A stretch of DNA of 42,617 nt from an uncultured Selenomonadaceae bacterium (GCA_905236725.1 CAJOCT010000006.1:1-42617), one strand, 5' to 3'; counted from the first letter of the stretch, positions 7,753 through 15,600 are shown. Notes: a model not told the origin generated them from the letters alone. A program made the numbers and translations.

Positions 7753-9594
7753 TCAACTTTGTAACCATAAGAGCCGGAATTTTTCGAGTTGTTTTAAACT
7801 GTGTCTCATGAAATTTTTGTAAAAGCCGGGATATTTTCTCAAGACGTTTTCGGCATTTGCGCGGGGAATGGACAGGACAGTTGCATTTTCCGTCAAAACT
7901 TCTGCGGCAACTTCAGAGCGGCGATCGTCCAAGAAAACAGTTTCGTTCAGCCAGCCGCCCTTTGAAATAATATCCAACGCATTATACCAGCCGTCGCCGG
8001 TGTCCAAACTTCGCGCAACTTTTCCTTCGACGACGAAGACCAAATTTTTATCCAAAATATCTCCGCTGATTCTGTCGCCTTCAAAATAATCAATGAGTTT
8101 TGCAGATTCCGCAAACATTGTATTGGAGCCGACGTCATCGCCCTGCAAAATTTTGTTCGTGGAAATGAAGTCCAAAATAATTTTTCGTTCGTCACGCCGC
8201 TGCGCTTCCAACTCCGCATGCGGATCCATGAAAATTACTTCCGTGACACTTTCGATAAATTTTTCAAAAGGCTGATTCCAATAACTTAACATTTTCTGCA
8301 AAATCAAATTGTAAATTTTTGAGAAAAGAATTCCGACCGTCGGCGGAAATTGATTTGCGTCATAAAGATAAGTCATCGACAAATTCGCGTGTGAGTAGTT
8401 AAAATAAACGCAAAGTTTCATCCCGCAGTTATCCCAAAAATTTCTTGAGACAAGATTTCCGGAAGGTTTCGCCACAGATTCGGAATAATTTTTCTCCTCT
8501 GTGTTGAAATATGGAAAGCTCACGAAATGATCGAAGTTTATGGAGTGACCTGCCGTCAAACTCTTCAAACTTTGCCAGTCGAAAAAGCTGTACGACTGCG
8601 AAACAACCATCTGTTTAAATTGTTTGTTTACAATCGACTCGACGGTTTCGTTATCGTAACTTTGCAAAACTATCGGAATGACGTTGAGGGACATGGCGTT
8701 TGAGTTGACTTTATTGGTGTGTAAAACGAGTCGGCAAAATGCGGCCGCGTCAACTTTGTTCACCGTTTGAAGGAGAAAGCCCCAAGCAGTTTGCAAAATC
8801 GCCATCAACATTGCTTTATTCGACCGCGCTTTTGTCCGAAGTTCAGAAACGATATCTGCGGGAATTTTTTCGCGATAACTTTTTTCACGATATTCGCCGA
8901 AAGGTTTTTTTGAGTAAGGAATACCTTTAATCGGCGGCAAATTTTTTAAAATATTTTGCCAATAATTGCGGACCGGTTCTTCGAGTTTCGAAACTTCTTC
9001 AACTGTACCGGTATGAACTTCTGTCAATTTATAAGCGTCATTTGTGAAAACGGCGTCGAAGAAATTTTGCGCGTTGAAACTTCCCGCGATCATCTGCGGC
9101 ATCGTGACTAAAATGGCAAATTCTTCGTTGCCGGTGTGAAAGACAGAAAATCTCATCAAATTTCCTTCGCGCAAGTCAAAATTTATACGCCTGTCCGCTT
9201 CCATAATTTTCGTCAACATATCGTCAAGTTCTTCGCCTTCGTATTGCGAAAGATTCCTGTAAATAATTTCGGGAATCGGTCTGTTTTCGTCGAAAATAAC
9301 TTTTACCGTCTTTTTGCCTACGTTGCAGAAATTTGCGCGAAAATCTTTTGCCTCGACCATCAAGCTGTGAACCGCGCGATTAAATTTCAACGGGATAACT
9401 TTTCCGAAAACTTTATAAAGAGTTTGCACGGAAAATTGCGGCGAAACAAAATTTTTTCCGCTGAAAAATCTCTGCTCTTCCGCCGTCAAGTCCAAAACTT
9501 CGATAATTTGACGCGGCTTGTAGCTTACGTTATTTTCAAATTGTCGCCCGTAAACTCCCTCCAAAAATTTCTTTTCGTTTGAGTTCAATTCCAT
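7753..9594 (-). CDS. Degenerate NRPS-type condensation domain fused to a cNMP-binding-like domain
   Basis: This 613-aa soluble protein has two recognisable halves. Residues about 55-460 look like an NRPS condensation domain or related CoA-dependent acyltransferase: INFDLREGNLMRFSVF (about 137-152) and the following strand align with the segment preceding the active site. At the place where the catalytic HHxxxDG should be, it reads MPQMIAGS (165-172), so both His and the Asp are gone. Residues about 501-613 match the cyclic-nucleotide-binding beta barrel: FVVEGKVARSL, GGWLNETVFLDD, a phosphate-cassette-like DDRRSEVAAEV and VLSIPR, without a helix-turn-helix. No adenylation or carrier domain is nearby. 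Its neighbours are a DUF2939-like membrane protein and a small membrane protein. A regulatory or scaffolding role is inference; no function is established. The ATG is preceded by GGTTGGAAG. Confidence 0.6.
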   Translation of the reverse strand: MELNSNEKKFLEGVYGRQFENNVSYKPRQIIEVLDLTAEEQRFFSGKNFVSPQFSVQTLYKVFGKVIPLKFNRAVHSLMVEAKDFRANFCNVGKKTVKVIFDENRPIPEIIYRNLSQYEGEELDDMLTKIMEADRRINFDLREGNLMRFSVFHTGNEEFAILVTMPQMIAGSFNAQNFFDAVFTNDAYKLTEVHTGTVEEVSKLEEPVRNYWQNILKNLPPIKGIPYSKKPFGEYREKSYREKIPADIVSELRTKARSNKAMLMAILQTAWGFLLQTVNKVDAAAFCRLVLHTNKVNSNAMSLNVIPIVLQSYDNETVESIVNKQFKQMVVSQSYSFFDWQSLKSLTAGHSINFDHFVSFPYFNTEEKNYSESVAKPSGNLVSRNFWDNCGMKLCVYFNYSHANLSMTYLYDANQFPPTVGILFSKIYNLILQKMLSYWNQPFEKFIESVTEVIFMDPHAELEAQRRDERKIILDFISTNKILQGDDVGSNTMFAESAKLIDYFEGDRISGDILDKNLVFVVEGKVARSLDTGDGWYNALDIISKGGWLNETVFLDDRRSEVAAEVLTENATVLSIPRANAENVLRKYPGFYKNFMRHSLKQLEKFRLLWLQS

Positions 9595-9597
9595 TCT

Positions 9598-9630
9598 TCC
9601 AACCCCTATCCCCTATCCACTTATCACTTG
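9598..9630. repeat. Copy of a GTGGATAG-type intergenic repeat
   Basis: The short intergenic stretch reads, on the minus strand, AGTGGATAGGGGATAGGGG, built from GTGGATAG and GGGATAGG words. The same words recur near 20178-20249 and 20945-21015 around the fsa gene, so this is probably a degraded member of one dispersed repeat family. It lies between the DUF2939-like gene and the condensation/cNMP gene. Confidence 0.45.
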
Positions 9631-9633
9631 CCA

Positions 9634-10641
9634 CTAATTAGCCATTCTCCGCGCCAAAACATTCGCTTCAGTCGTCAAAACTTGCGCCTGACGATGTTTT
9701 TCGTCCGCAGATTTCAGCGTGGCGGCTTTTCTGTCACTCATCCACTGCGCATAATCTTCTGCGTAACCGATTTCCAGGTCACAAATTTTTATTCGCAAGT
9801 TATGCAAATTTTCCGCGCCTTGAGGTACAGTCAAATTGAAAAGTTCCTGCTTGCGAACTTCCCAATCTTTTTTCACAACGTCAAGCATCAAATTTTTTAA
9901 ATCTGAGCGAGTTCCTTCCTGCCCGATATTTCCGACAGCCAAAATCGAACTGTATTTTTGCTCCGCCTCGCGAATTGTTTTGTCGTGAACGGAATTTATT
10001 TCTTCAGCCTTTAACAAATATTCTTTAAGTTGAGCGCGACGAACTTCACCGATCTGCGTGACAAATTCGCGGAAATTTTGCAGGTTTATAATTTTCCACT
10101 GCCCGTTTTCATCTTTTCTCAAATTTGTTTTCAACATAAATTCGTGACCGAGTTCCGGCTGAAAAATTTTTATATCGGCGGAAGCCAGATTTTCTTTTTC
10201 GGGGTTGACGGAAATATTTTCAAAGCCGCGAAATTCGATTTTATCTATACCCGTTCTGCTTAAAAGTTCTTGAACGCCGTCTTCGCCGACAAATTCGCCT
10301 TTTTCGACGTAAGAATCAATCGCGGATTTCAAGCTGAGCATCAGCGGAGATTTCAACATTTGCGTAAAATTTTTGACGGCCTCCCGCGCCTCGATGCTCA
10401 TTGTTTTATCGGAATCGGTCAAGCCTTCGACAACTTCATCGTAACTTGAATTTAAAACGCCGTCCACATCGACGAGTTTATAAAATTCGATCTTGTCGTG
10501 ATTTTTTATGGAATTTTCCACCTGCGTCATCGCATATTCGGGCGTTGTCTTGTTCGCGGAATGAGAAAAAAAATATCCGCCGCCCGCCAAAATAATTATC
10601 GCCGCACCAATTCCCGCGCCGATTTTTAATTTATTGTCCAC
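9634..10641 (-). CDS. Membrane-anchored protein of unknown function (DUF2939-like)
   Basis: The 335-aa product has a short cytoplasmic start, one hydrophobic segment (about residues 7-26, GAGIGAAIIILAGGGYFF), then an extracytoplasmic region beginning TTPEYAMTQVENSIKNHD. The pattern PEYAM..Q...AI..HD..FYK.VD continuing into VDVDGVLNSSYDEV is that of DUF2939-type proteins, which have no established function. The C-terminal part is predicted helical and charged, including a segment rich in Ala and Glu. GTG was chosen as start because GGGGAGGA lies 8 bp before it; the TTG two codons upstream is only 2 bp from that site. The gene lies directly upstream of the condensation/cNMP gene (39 bp gap) and 75 bp downstream of the small coiled-coil membrane protein. 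Confidence 0.6.
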   Translation of the reverse strand: MDNKLKIGAGIGAAIIILAGGGYFFSHSANKTTPEYAMTQVENSIKNHDKIEFYKLVDVDGVLNSSYDEVVEGLTDSDKTMSIEAREAVKNFTQMLKSPLMLSLKSAIDSYVEKGEFVGEDGVQELLSRTGIDKIEFRGFENISVNPEKENLASADIKIFQPELGHEFMLKTNLRKDENGQWKIINLQNFREFVTQIGEVRRAQLKEYLLKAEEINSVHDKTIREAEQKYSSILAVGNIGQEGTRSDLKNLMLDVVKKDWEVRKQELFNLTVPQGAENLHNLRIKICDLEIGYAEDYAQWMSDRKAATLKSADEKHRQAQVLTTEANVLARRMAN

Positions 10642-10716
10642 CGTCAAATCCTCCCCGTCGTTAAAAATTTTGAAAAATTATTCGTCAAAATTCGAGATTT
10701 TTCCTGCAGGTAAAAC

Positions 10717-10971
10717 TCAGTGATTGAGTACGGAATAAATGATACTCACCGCCATTGCGCCGCTTGCCAAAACCATTGCGCCGATACCGATTAACGAAGC
10801 GATTGTAATATTTCTGACGTGCCGACCGATATTTCTCATTTCAGCTTGATTTTCTCTGACCTCTCGTTTAAAATCTCGCATTTCCTCAATAAAAGCATCA
10901 ATTTTTGTATTTTGAATATCAATTTTCGCGTTCATTTGCGTATTGATAATTTCCTGTTCAACGCGTGCCAT
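10717..10971 (-). CDS. Small coiled-coil protein with C-terminal membrane helix
   Basis: The 84-aa product begins MARVEQEIINTQMNAKID, has a heptad-like amphipathic stretch to about residue 52 and a hydrophobic C-terminal segment (ASLIGIGAMVLASGAMAVSI) ending YSVLNH. The layout resembles the XhlA group of holin-associated proteins and other small tail-anchored proteins, but the match is only architectural. A longer reading frame opens 57 bp upstream, but that start would lie next to the sigH terminator; the internal ATG has AAGGATGG about 5 bp before it and is preferred. It may be transcribed with the DUF2939-like gene downstream. No promoter is obvious. Confidence 0.6.
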   Translation of the reverse strand: MARVEQEIINTQMNAKIDIQNTKIDAFIEEMRDFKREVRENQAEMRNIGRHVRNITIASLIGIGAMVLASGAMAVSIIYSVLNH

Positions 10972-10990
10972 TTCAACCATCCTTTCCAAT

Positions 10991-11022
10991 AAAAAGAGAT
11001 TGTCGCAATTTGCAACAATCTC
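10991..11022 (-). terminator. Intrinsic terminator of sigH
   Basis: On the minus strand GAGATTGTTGC and GCGACAATCTC pair (11 bp, one wobble) around a 5-nt loop, followed by TTTTT. It begins 16 bp after the sigma factor stop codon. Its position also argues against the upstream start of the next small gene. Confidence 0.85.
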
Positions 11023-11037
11023 CCGCAATTTATTTTT

Positions 11038-11790
11038 TTAAGCGTGCAAACTCTGTCTTATCGACGGTTTTATATGCCTGTCAATCGTCGAAAGCCCTCT
11101 GTAAACCGTGCCGATGTCAATCGCTTCGCCCCGACTGCTTACATAACGCTCCAATTTTCTTTTAACGCGCTGCAGTGCGTTGTCGATAGATTTTACATGA
11201 CGATTTAAGCCGGTCGCGATTTCTTGATAAGACTTTCCGTCCAAGTAAGCCATCAAAACTTGCCATTCAAGGTCGCTCAAAATTTCTTCCATTTTTCTTT
11301 CAATCGCCAAAAATTCTTCGCGACTGATAACAAGTTCTTCGGGGTCGGCAACTTTAACCCCGCTCAAAACGTCCAACAAAGTCCTGTCCGAATCTTCGTC
11401 ATAAATCGGTTTATTTAAAGAAATGTACGAGTTCAGCGGAATATGCTTTTGACGCGTGGCAGTTTTTATCGCGGTGATAATTTGTCGCGTGACGCAAAGT
11501 TCCGCAAAAGCATGGAACGAGGAAAGTTTATCGCTCTTAAAATCCCGCACGGCTTTATAAAAACCGATCATGCCCTCTTGAATTATATCCTCACGATCCG
11601 CACCGATTAAAAAATACGACCTCGCCTTTGCCCTGACAAAACTCCTGTATCTGTGAATCAGATAATCCAACGCAGATTTATTTTTTTTATCTTTTATTTC
11701 ACAAATCAATTCTTCATCTGTCAGAGAATCATACCGGGCGTACTCGTCATTGGTGACGGTTTCAAGGACGCTTCCAACACTCGCTTCCAT
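11038..11790 (-). CDS. sigH: RNA polymerase sigma factor SigH (Spo0H type)
   Basis: This 250-aa sigma-70-family protein matches SigH of the Bacillota. Region 2 has RYRSFVRAKARSYFLIGADR and EDIIQEGMIGFYKAVRDF, and the downstream ELCVTRQIITAIKTATRQKH and IPLNSYISLNKPIYDE are nearly diagnostic. Region 4.2 (LSDLEWQVLMAYLDGKSYQE through ALQRVKRKLERYV) gives the -35 recognition helix. It is about 30 residues longer than the Bacillus protein because of a C-terminal tail after residue 215 (SRGEAIDIGTVYRGLSTID). SigH drives stationary-phase, competence and early sporulation genes; in non-sporulating relatives its regulon is less clear. It has its own promoter and terminator, so it is monocistronic. 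The ATG follows GGAGGTCATGAA. Confidence 0.93.
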   Translation of the reverse strand: MEASVGSVLETVTNDEYARYDSLTDEELICEIKDKKNKSALDYLIHRYRSFVRAKARSYFLIGADREDIIQEGMIGFYKAVRDFKSDKLSSFHAFAELCVTRQIITAIKTATRQKHIPLNSYISLNKPIYDEDSDRTLLDVLSGVKVADPEELVISREEFLAIERKMEEILSDLEWQVLMAYLDGKSYQEIATGLNRHVKSIDNALQRVKRKLERYVSSRGEAIDIGTVYRGLSTIDRHIKPSIRQSLHA

Positions 11791-11812
11791 TTCATGACCT
11801 CCGTTTGCGGTG

Positions 11813-11841
11813 ATTATAACCTACAAAATTCGGCAAGTCAA
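11813..11841 (-). promoter_or_regulatory. Promoter of sigH
   Basis: Minus-strand -35 TTGACT (11836-11841) and -10 TATAAT (11813-11818) with 17 bp spacing, close to the sigma-A consensus, about 20 bp upstream of the sigH ATG. Confidence 0.8.
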
Positions 11842-11886
11842 ATTTTTTTCGGAAAAAAGGCAGGAATAAAAAAAATTTTGCAGAAT

Positions 11887-12390
11887 TTAGCTTTTTTGTT
11901 TATCGTGCGTCAAAAAATTTTTTTCAGGGAAAGTTTTTTCATCGAAAATTAAATTCACGTTGTAATATTTCGGATCGGCGGAAACTTCTTCGCCAACCCA
12001 ACTCGGTATTTTAACAAATTCGTCGGCGGAATTTATTTCGACCTCCGCAAGAATCAAACCCGCGTGCCGACCTTCAAAAATATCGACTTCCCACAAATGA
12101 TTTTCAAACTCAATTTTATAGCGGATTTTGCTCAAAATATTTTTCCCGCAAAGTTTCAAAAGTTCTTCCGCATCGGCAAGAGGAATTTCGTATTCAAACT
12201 CACGGCGGACGATTCCGATATTTTTAGTTTTCACGGCAAGGAAGCCGCGATTTTTTTTTATGCGAACGCGAACGATTTTCTCAACGTCAGTCGATAAATA
12301 GCCTTGAGAAATTTTTTCTCCGTCCGTCAAATGAATTTCGGATAATTTTTCCGCGTCAACCAAAAATTTTCTTTCGATTTCCAAAGCCAT
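11887..12390 (-). CDS. CYTH domain protein (triphosphate tunnel metalloenzyme)
   Basis: The 167-aa protein belongs to the CYTH superfamily, which includes class IV adenylate cyclase, inorganic triphosphatase and thiamine triphosphatase. The N-terminal signature ALEIERKFLV carries the E-x-E-x-K-type motif. Later strands contain RVRIKKNRGFLAVKTK and REFEYEIP with alternating basic and acidic residues expected for the tunnel, then RYKIEFENHLWEVDIFEG and LILAEVEI. By the short, single-domain form an inorganic or nucleoside triphosphatase is most likely; the substrate is inference. The ATG in ALEIER is preferred over an upstream in-frame start because GGGGAGGA lies at the right distance. It diverges from the rubrerythrin gene and has its own promoter. 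Confidence 0.85.
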   Translation of the reverse strand: MALEIERKFLVDAEKLSEIHLTDGEKISQGYLSTDVEKIVRVRIKKNRGFLAVKTKNIGIVRREFEYEIPLADAEELLKLCGKNILSKIRYKIEFENHLWEVDIFEGRHAGLILAEVEINSADEFVKIPSWVGEEVSADPKYYNVNLIFDEKTFPEKNFLTHDKQKS

Positions 12391-12411
12391 AAAAAATTCC
12401 TCCCCGCGAAA

Positions 12412-12439
12412 ATTATATTTTCTCTCCGTCACCTGTCAA
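12412..12439 (-). promoter_or_regulatory. Promoter of the CYTH gene
   Basis: Minus-strand TTGACA (12434-12439) and TATAAT (12412-12417) with a 16-bp spacer, just upstream of the Shine-Dalgarno of the CYTH gene. It is back to back with the rubrerythrin promoter. Confidence 0.75.
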
Positions 12440-12442
12440 GTA

Positions 12443-12471
12443 TTGCCGAAAAAATTTTCTTATGTTAAAAT
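12443..12471 (+). promoter_or_regulatory. Promoter of the reverse rubrerythrin gene
   Basis: TTGCCG (12443-12448) and TAAAAT (12466-12471) are separated by 17 bp, about 40 bp upstream of the ATG. The region between the two divergent genes is short, so a shared regulator could act on both; no clear PerR or other operator is seen. Confidence 0.6.
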
Positions 12472-12511
12472 ACATTAAGTGTATGAAATTATTTTTTAGG
12501 AGGTTTTTAGT

Positions 12512-13057
12512 ATGGCAAAGTATGTTTGCAGTGTGTGCGGTTATGTTTACGAAGGCGACGAACCGCCGATTGAGTGTCCGATTTGCAAAGCTCCCGCCGA
12601 TAAATTCAACAAGCAGGAGGGCGAATTGGTTTTTGCCGATGAGCATGTTGTCGGCGTGGCGAAAGGCGTTGACTCAAGAATTATCGAAGGTCTTCAGCAG
12701 AATTTTACCGGCGAATGTTGCGAAGTCGGAATGTATCTTGCAATGAGTCGCGCGGCTCATCGTGAAGGTTATCCCGAAATCGGCGAAGCTTTTCGCCGTT
12801 ATGCTCTCGAAGAAGCCGAACATGCCGCGAAGTTTGCTGAACTTTTGGGCGAAGTTGTTTCAGCGTCCACGAAAGAAAATCTCGAAAAACGTGTTGCGGC
12901 TGAACACGGCGCATGTCAGGGCAAAAAAGATTTGGCTACTCTCGCGAAACAGCTTAATCTTGACGCAATTCACGATACCGTTCACGAGATGGCGAAAGAT
13001 GAAGCTCGTCACGGCAAAGGCTTTAAAGGCTTGCTGGATCGTTATTTCGGAAAATAA
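12512..13057 (+). CDS. Reverse rubrerythrin (NADH-dependent peroxidase type)
   Basis: The 181-aa protein has the rubredoxin-like iron site at the N-terminus (CSVCGYVY and CPICKAP, residues about 6-25) followed by a ferritin-like four-helix di-iron domain. This domain order is the reverse of classical rubrerythrin. Di-iron ligands are visible in [42 protein letters not shown] and [15 protein letters not shown]. These proteins reduce hydrogen peroxide (and oxygen, via partner flavorubredoxins) in anaerobes such as clostridia. The gene has its own promoter, a GGAGG site 7 bp before the ATG and a terminator after it, so it is probably monocistronic. Its presence supports an anaerobic lifestyle. 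Confidence 0.93.
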   Translation: MAKYVCSVCGYVYEGDEPPIECPICKAPADKFNKQEGELVFADEHVVGVAKGVDSRIIEGLQQNFTGECCEVGMYLAMSRAAHREGYPEIGEAFRRYALEEAEHAAKFAELLGEVVSASTKENLEKRVAAEHGACQGKKDLATLAKQLNLDAIHDTVHEMAKDEARHGKGFKGLLDRYFGK

Positions 13058-13086
13058 AATTTCTCGCTCAACTAAATAAAAAAAAG

Positions 13087-13117
13087 AGTTGTCACCTTGC
13101 ACGGCGGCAACTTTTTT
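13087..13117 (+). terminator. Intrinsic terminator of the reverse rubrerythrin gene
   Basis: AGTTGTC and GGCAACT pair (7 bp, one wobble), with two more G-C pairs inside, followed by TTTTTT. An A-run on the other side makes it potentially bidirectional. The next gene's Shine-Dalgarno starts only about 5 bp beyond the T-run. Confidence 0.75.
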
Positions 13118-13135
13118 ATTTTGGAGGTTTTTTTT

Positions 13136-14365
13136 ATGAAAGTTATTGTAATCGGCGGCGGACCTGCGGGAATGATGGCGGCGATTCGTGCGGCCGAAAA
13201 TTCCGCCGAAGTTATTCTGTTTGAAAAAAATAATCGGCTCGGAAAAAAATTATCAATCACGGGCAAAGGGCGTTGCAATCTCACGAATATTGCGGACGTT
13301 CCCGAAGTCGTGAAAAATATTCCCGGCAACGGAAAATTTTTATACAGTGCGCTGAAAAATTTCACGACGGCTGACACGATAAATTTTTTTGAATCGCTCG
13401 GCTTGAAAACAAAAATTGAACGCGGCGGCAGAGTTTTTCCCGAAAGTGACAGCGCGGCGGAAGTTATCGAAGTTTTGACGAAAAAACTTGCTCTTTTGAA
13501 AGTCGATGTTCAATTAAATTCAAAAGTCACGGAAATTATTTCTGACGGGAAAAAAATTCTCGGCGTTGAGGTCGGCAAAAAATTTTTCTACTCGGATAGA
13601 ATAATTTTGGCGACGGGCGGATCAAGTTATCCCGCGACAGGTTCAACGGGCGACGGCTTTAAATTCGCGAAAAAACTCGGGCACATCGTCACGAAAATTT
13701 TTCCCGCACTCGTTCCCCTCGAAGTCGAAGAAGATTTTATAAAACCTCTGCAAGGCTTGAGTTTAAGAAATGTTCGCGTGACGTTAAATGCCGACAATAA
13801 AAAAATCCGTGAAATTTTCGGCGAAATGCTTTTTACGCATTTTGGAATTTCCGGACCGATAATTTTGACTTTGAGCGGTGAAGTTGCGAAACTTTTGGAC
13901 GAAAAAAATTTTGTCGAAATTTTAATTAACCTAAAACCCGCACTGACCGCCGAACAACTCGACGCAAGAATTTTGCGCGACTTTGAAAAATTTAAACGCA
14001 AGTCAATAAAAAATTCACTCGTCGAACTTTTGCCGCAAAAACTCATTCCGATTATTTTGGATTTATCTTACATCGACGGAGAAAAAAAAGTTGACGACGT
14101 GAGCAAAATTGAACGGCGGCGACTTGTCGAAGTTTTACAAAATTTGCCGCTGACCGTGACAAAAACCCGACCGATTGACGAAGCGATTGTTACGGCGGGC
14201 GGCGTGAGCGTCAAAGAAATCGATCCGAAAACAATGCAGTCGAAAATTTTGCAGGGACTTTACATAATCGGCGAAGTTGCGGACGTTGACGGATTTACCG
14301 GCGGTTTTAATTTGCAGGCGGCTTGGGCAATGGGAAACGCGGCGGGCAAATTTTGCGTCGAATAA
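13136..14365 (+). CDS. HI0933/BaiN-family FAD-dependent flavoprotein
   Basis: The 409-aa protein is a Rossmann-fold flavoprotein of the HI0933 (YhiN, BaiN-like) family. The N-terminal dinucleotide-binding motif VIGGGPAGMMAAIRAA is followed by the hallmark KKLSITGKGRCNLTN, a middle domain with LATGGSSYPATGSTGDGFKF and ALVPLEV, and the FAD-contacting GLYIIGEVADVDGFTGGFNL near the C-terminus. Family members have been proposed as NAD(P)H-dependent oxidoreductases; BaiN in gut bacteria reduces bile-acid intermediates, but most homologues have no known substrate. Start: the ATG preceded by TTGGAGG 8 bp upstream; an earlier in-frame ATG at 13097 lies within the upstream terminator hairpin and was rejected. 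Downstream is a hairpin shared with a convergent small gene. Confidence 0.88.
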   Translation: MKVIVIGGGPAGMMAAIRAAENSAEVILFEKNNRLGKKLSITGKGRCNLTNIADVPEVVKNIPGNGKFLYSALKNFTTADTINFFESLGLKTKIERGGRVFPESDSAAEVIEVLTKKLALLKVDVQLNSKVTEIISDGKKILGVEVGKKFFYSDRIILATGGSSYPATGSTGDGFKFAKKLGHIVTKIFPALVPLEVEEDFIKPLQGLSLRNVRVTLNADNKKIREIFGEMLFTHFGISGPIILTLSGEVAKLLDEKNFVEILINLKPALTAEQLDARILRDFEKFKRKSIKNSLVELLPQKLIPIILDLSYIDGEKKVDDVSKIERRRLVEVLQNLPLTVTKTRPIDEAIVTAGGVSVKEIDPKTMQSKILQGLYIIGEVADVDGFTGGFNLQAAWAMGNAAGKFCVE

Positions 14366-14377
14366 CTTTTAACAAAA

Positions 14378-14414
14378 AAAATTCCTCCGACATTTTTTTG
14401 CCGAAGGGATTTTT
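14378..14414. terminator. Bidirectional terminator between flavoprotein gene and 37-aa gene
   Basis: A hairpin with an ATTCCTCCG arm and a matching CGAAGGGAT arm (two mismatches) is flanked by an A-run on the left and TTTTTT on the right. Each gene of this convergent pair stops shortly before it. Confidence 0.6.
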
Positions 14415-14445
14415 TATTTACCGAAAAAAATTTTCTTCCATAGCT

Positions 14446-14559
14446 TCAAATAAATTTTTCAAAAGCATAGAAAAACGCAAACCCGACCGTCAACGCAGTT
14501 ACAAAAACTTTCGCGCTGAACACCACCGCGCTGTCATCGTCAATAAGATTTTTAAACAT
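14446..14559 (-). CDS. Small hydrophobic peptide (37 aa), predicted membrane protein
   Basis: A 37-codon frame reads MFKNLIDDDSAVVF, then a hydrophobic segment (SAKVFVTALTVGFAFFYAF) and ends EKFI. It has a proper GGGAGGA Shine-Dalgarno 8 bp before its ATG, a likely promoter about 60 bp further upstream and a terminator after it, so it looks like a real single-gene unit. The short acidic N-terminus before one membrane helix is like many small membrane proteins that bind larger complexes, but I recognise no family. Coding status rests on signals around it rather than on homology. Confidence 0.5.
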   Translation of the reverse strand: MFKNLIDDDSAVVFSAKVFVTALTVGFAFFYAFEKFI

Positions 14560-14616
14560 TTTCAATTCCTCCCGTGATATTCTCAATTTGCTCCCGTCCT
14601 TTGGTGCTGAACTTTT

Positions 14617-14647
14617 ATTATATACAAAATTTTGTCTTTTTAAACAA
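14617..14647 (-). promoter_or_regulatory. Probable promoter of the 37-aa gene
   Basis: A perfect minus-strand TATAAT (14617-14622) with TTGTTT (14642-14647) at a wide 19-bp spacing. The -10 is good and the -35 weak. Confidence 0.45.
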
Positions 14648-14721
14648 CCAATTCCTATTGATTGCAGTCGCGCTTCCTATTACTTTTTCGGGTTTATTTC
14701 GGTTTTACTTAAGAAAAATTT

Positions 14722-15069
14722 TCAGGCGAGCAAAATATTTTTATTGGCAAGAATTTCCAGCGCGGGTTTGCAGGCTCCGCAGTCGCAGTATTTCGCGCCG
14801 CTTGCCTTGAGTTCGTCCGCGTGAGCCGCAAAATTTTTCTGTCCTTCGCCGAAAATTTTCACTGCCGTTTCGGAATGAGCAAACGCAACCAAGTGATCAA
14901 TATCGGTTACGTCCTCTTTAATTTCGGCGATGAGATTTTCTGCGCGGTTTTTTTCGTCGGCTTTGCCCACAGAATCGATCCACGCTTGAGCAACCGCATG
15001 AAGTTCGGGACAACAGCTCGGCGCCTTAATCATTTCTTTCGCCTTAAGAACCAAATCATTTTTTGTCAT
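14722..15069 (-). CDS. Small cysteine-rich cytosolic protein of unknown function
   Basis: This 115-aa soluble protein has a CC pair near the N-terminus (APSCCPELHAVAQAW) and a YCDCGACKPALEIL motif near the C-terminus, between acidic helical stretches. Closely similar small proteins occur in clostridia and related anaerobes and are often labelled heat-shock protein (Hsp90-like) in databases, a name not backed by any resemblance to Hsp90. The cysteine pattern suggests metal binding or thiol redox function, which is inference. The ATG is preceded by GAGGAG; an in-frame GTG three codons upstream was rejected on spacing. Its ATG overlaps the TGA of the fbp remnant upstream (ATGA). Confidence 0.7.
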   Translation of the reverse strand: MTKNDLVLKAKEMIKAPSCCPELHAVAQAWIDSVGKADEKNRAENLIAEIKEDVTDIDHLVAFAHSETAVKIFGEGQKNFAAHADELKASGAKYCDCGACKPALEILANKNILLA

Positions 15070-15600
15070 AAAAACCACTCCTCAAAAAAAATATTCGCGG
15101 TAAAAGAAACTTTACCTTCAAAAAAATCTAACCACTGTCCATTAGCTTTGACGGGACTTTCGCCCTTGTTGAAGAGCACGTGAACATGTCCGTTGATTAT
15201 GTGACCGGTTTCCGTGTCAAGGTCGAATTCCTTCAAAACCGCGTCGCAAATTTTTTCGTCGTCGATGAGGTCAAAATAAAAATCTGACGGTTCTTTCCAA
15301 GTCGTCTCGTCCTTCAAAAAAGAACGCTCAAAAGTATGAAACTCTCTGCCGGCAATCGGCGATAAAAGCCCGCACCACAAAAAATACATAAAATCAACAT
15401 CGTTTTGTTTTTTATTGAGGTAAGCGTGACGCGCTCTTTGATCGACGTAATCAAAATATTTTCTGCCGCGAAATTTTCTTTTGCCGAAAGTAATTTCTTT
15501 GAAAGTGCCGTCCTCGTTCATCGGCACGCACGCATTGAAAAGCAAATTGCCGTTATAGCGCGTGTAAACTCCGCCTTTTTTGAAAAGACAATCTAGGTGA
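15066..15600 (-). pseudogene. fbp: Remnant of class III fructose-1,6-bisphosphatase gene
   Basis: The frame encodes only the C-terminal third of a class III FBPase: GGVYTRYNGNLLFNACVPMN, a DYVDQRARHAYL segment, FLWCGLLSPIAGREFHTFER, a KEPSDFYFDLIDDEKICDAV segment and TGHIINGHVHVLFNKGESPV are recognisable in order. A complete enzyme is about 640-670 aa, so some 470 N-terminal residues are missing, and no start codon or ribosome site precedes the conserved part. At the C-terminus the homology stops after SPVKANG; the remaining 25 or so residues do not match the family, which should continue into a glycine-rich GGFS segment. The sequence at the join reads GGACAGTGGTTAG, like the repeat words found near fsa. 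It is unlikely to make an active enzyme. Another copy may exist elsewhere. Confidence 0.8.

Noticed and set aside
10972-11028. Longer N-terminus for the small coiled-coil membrane protein
   Set aside because: It would start next to the sigH terminator hairpin and has no ribosome site, whereas the internal ATG does.
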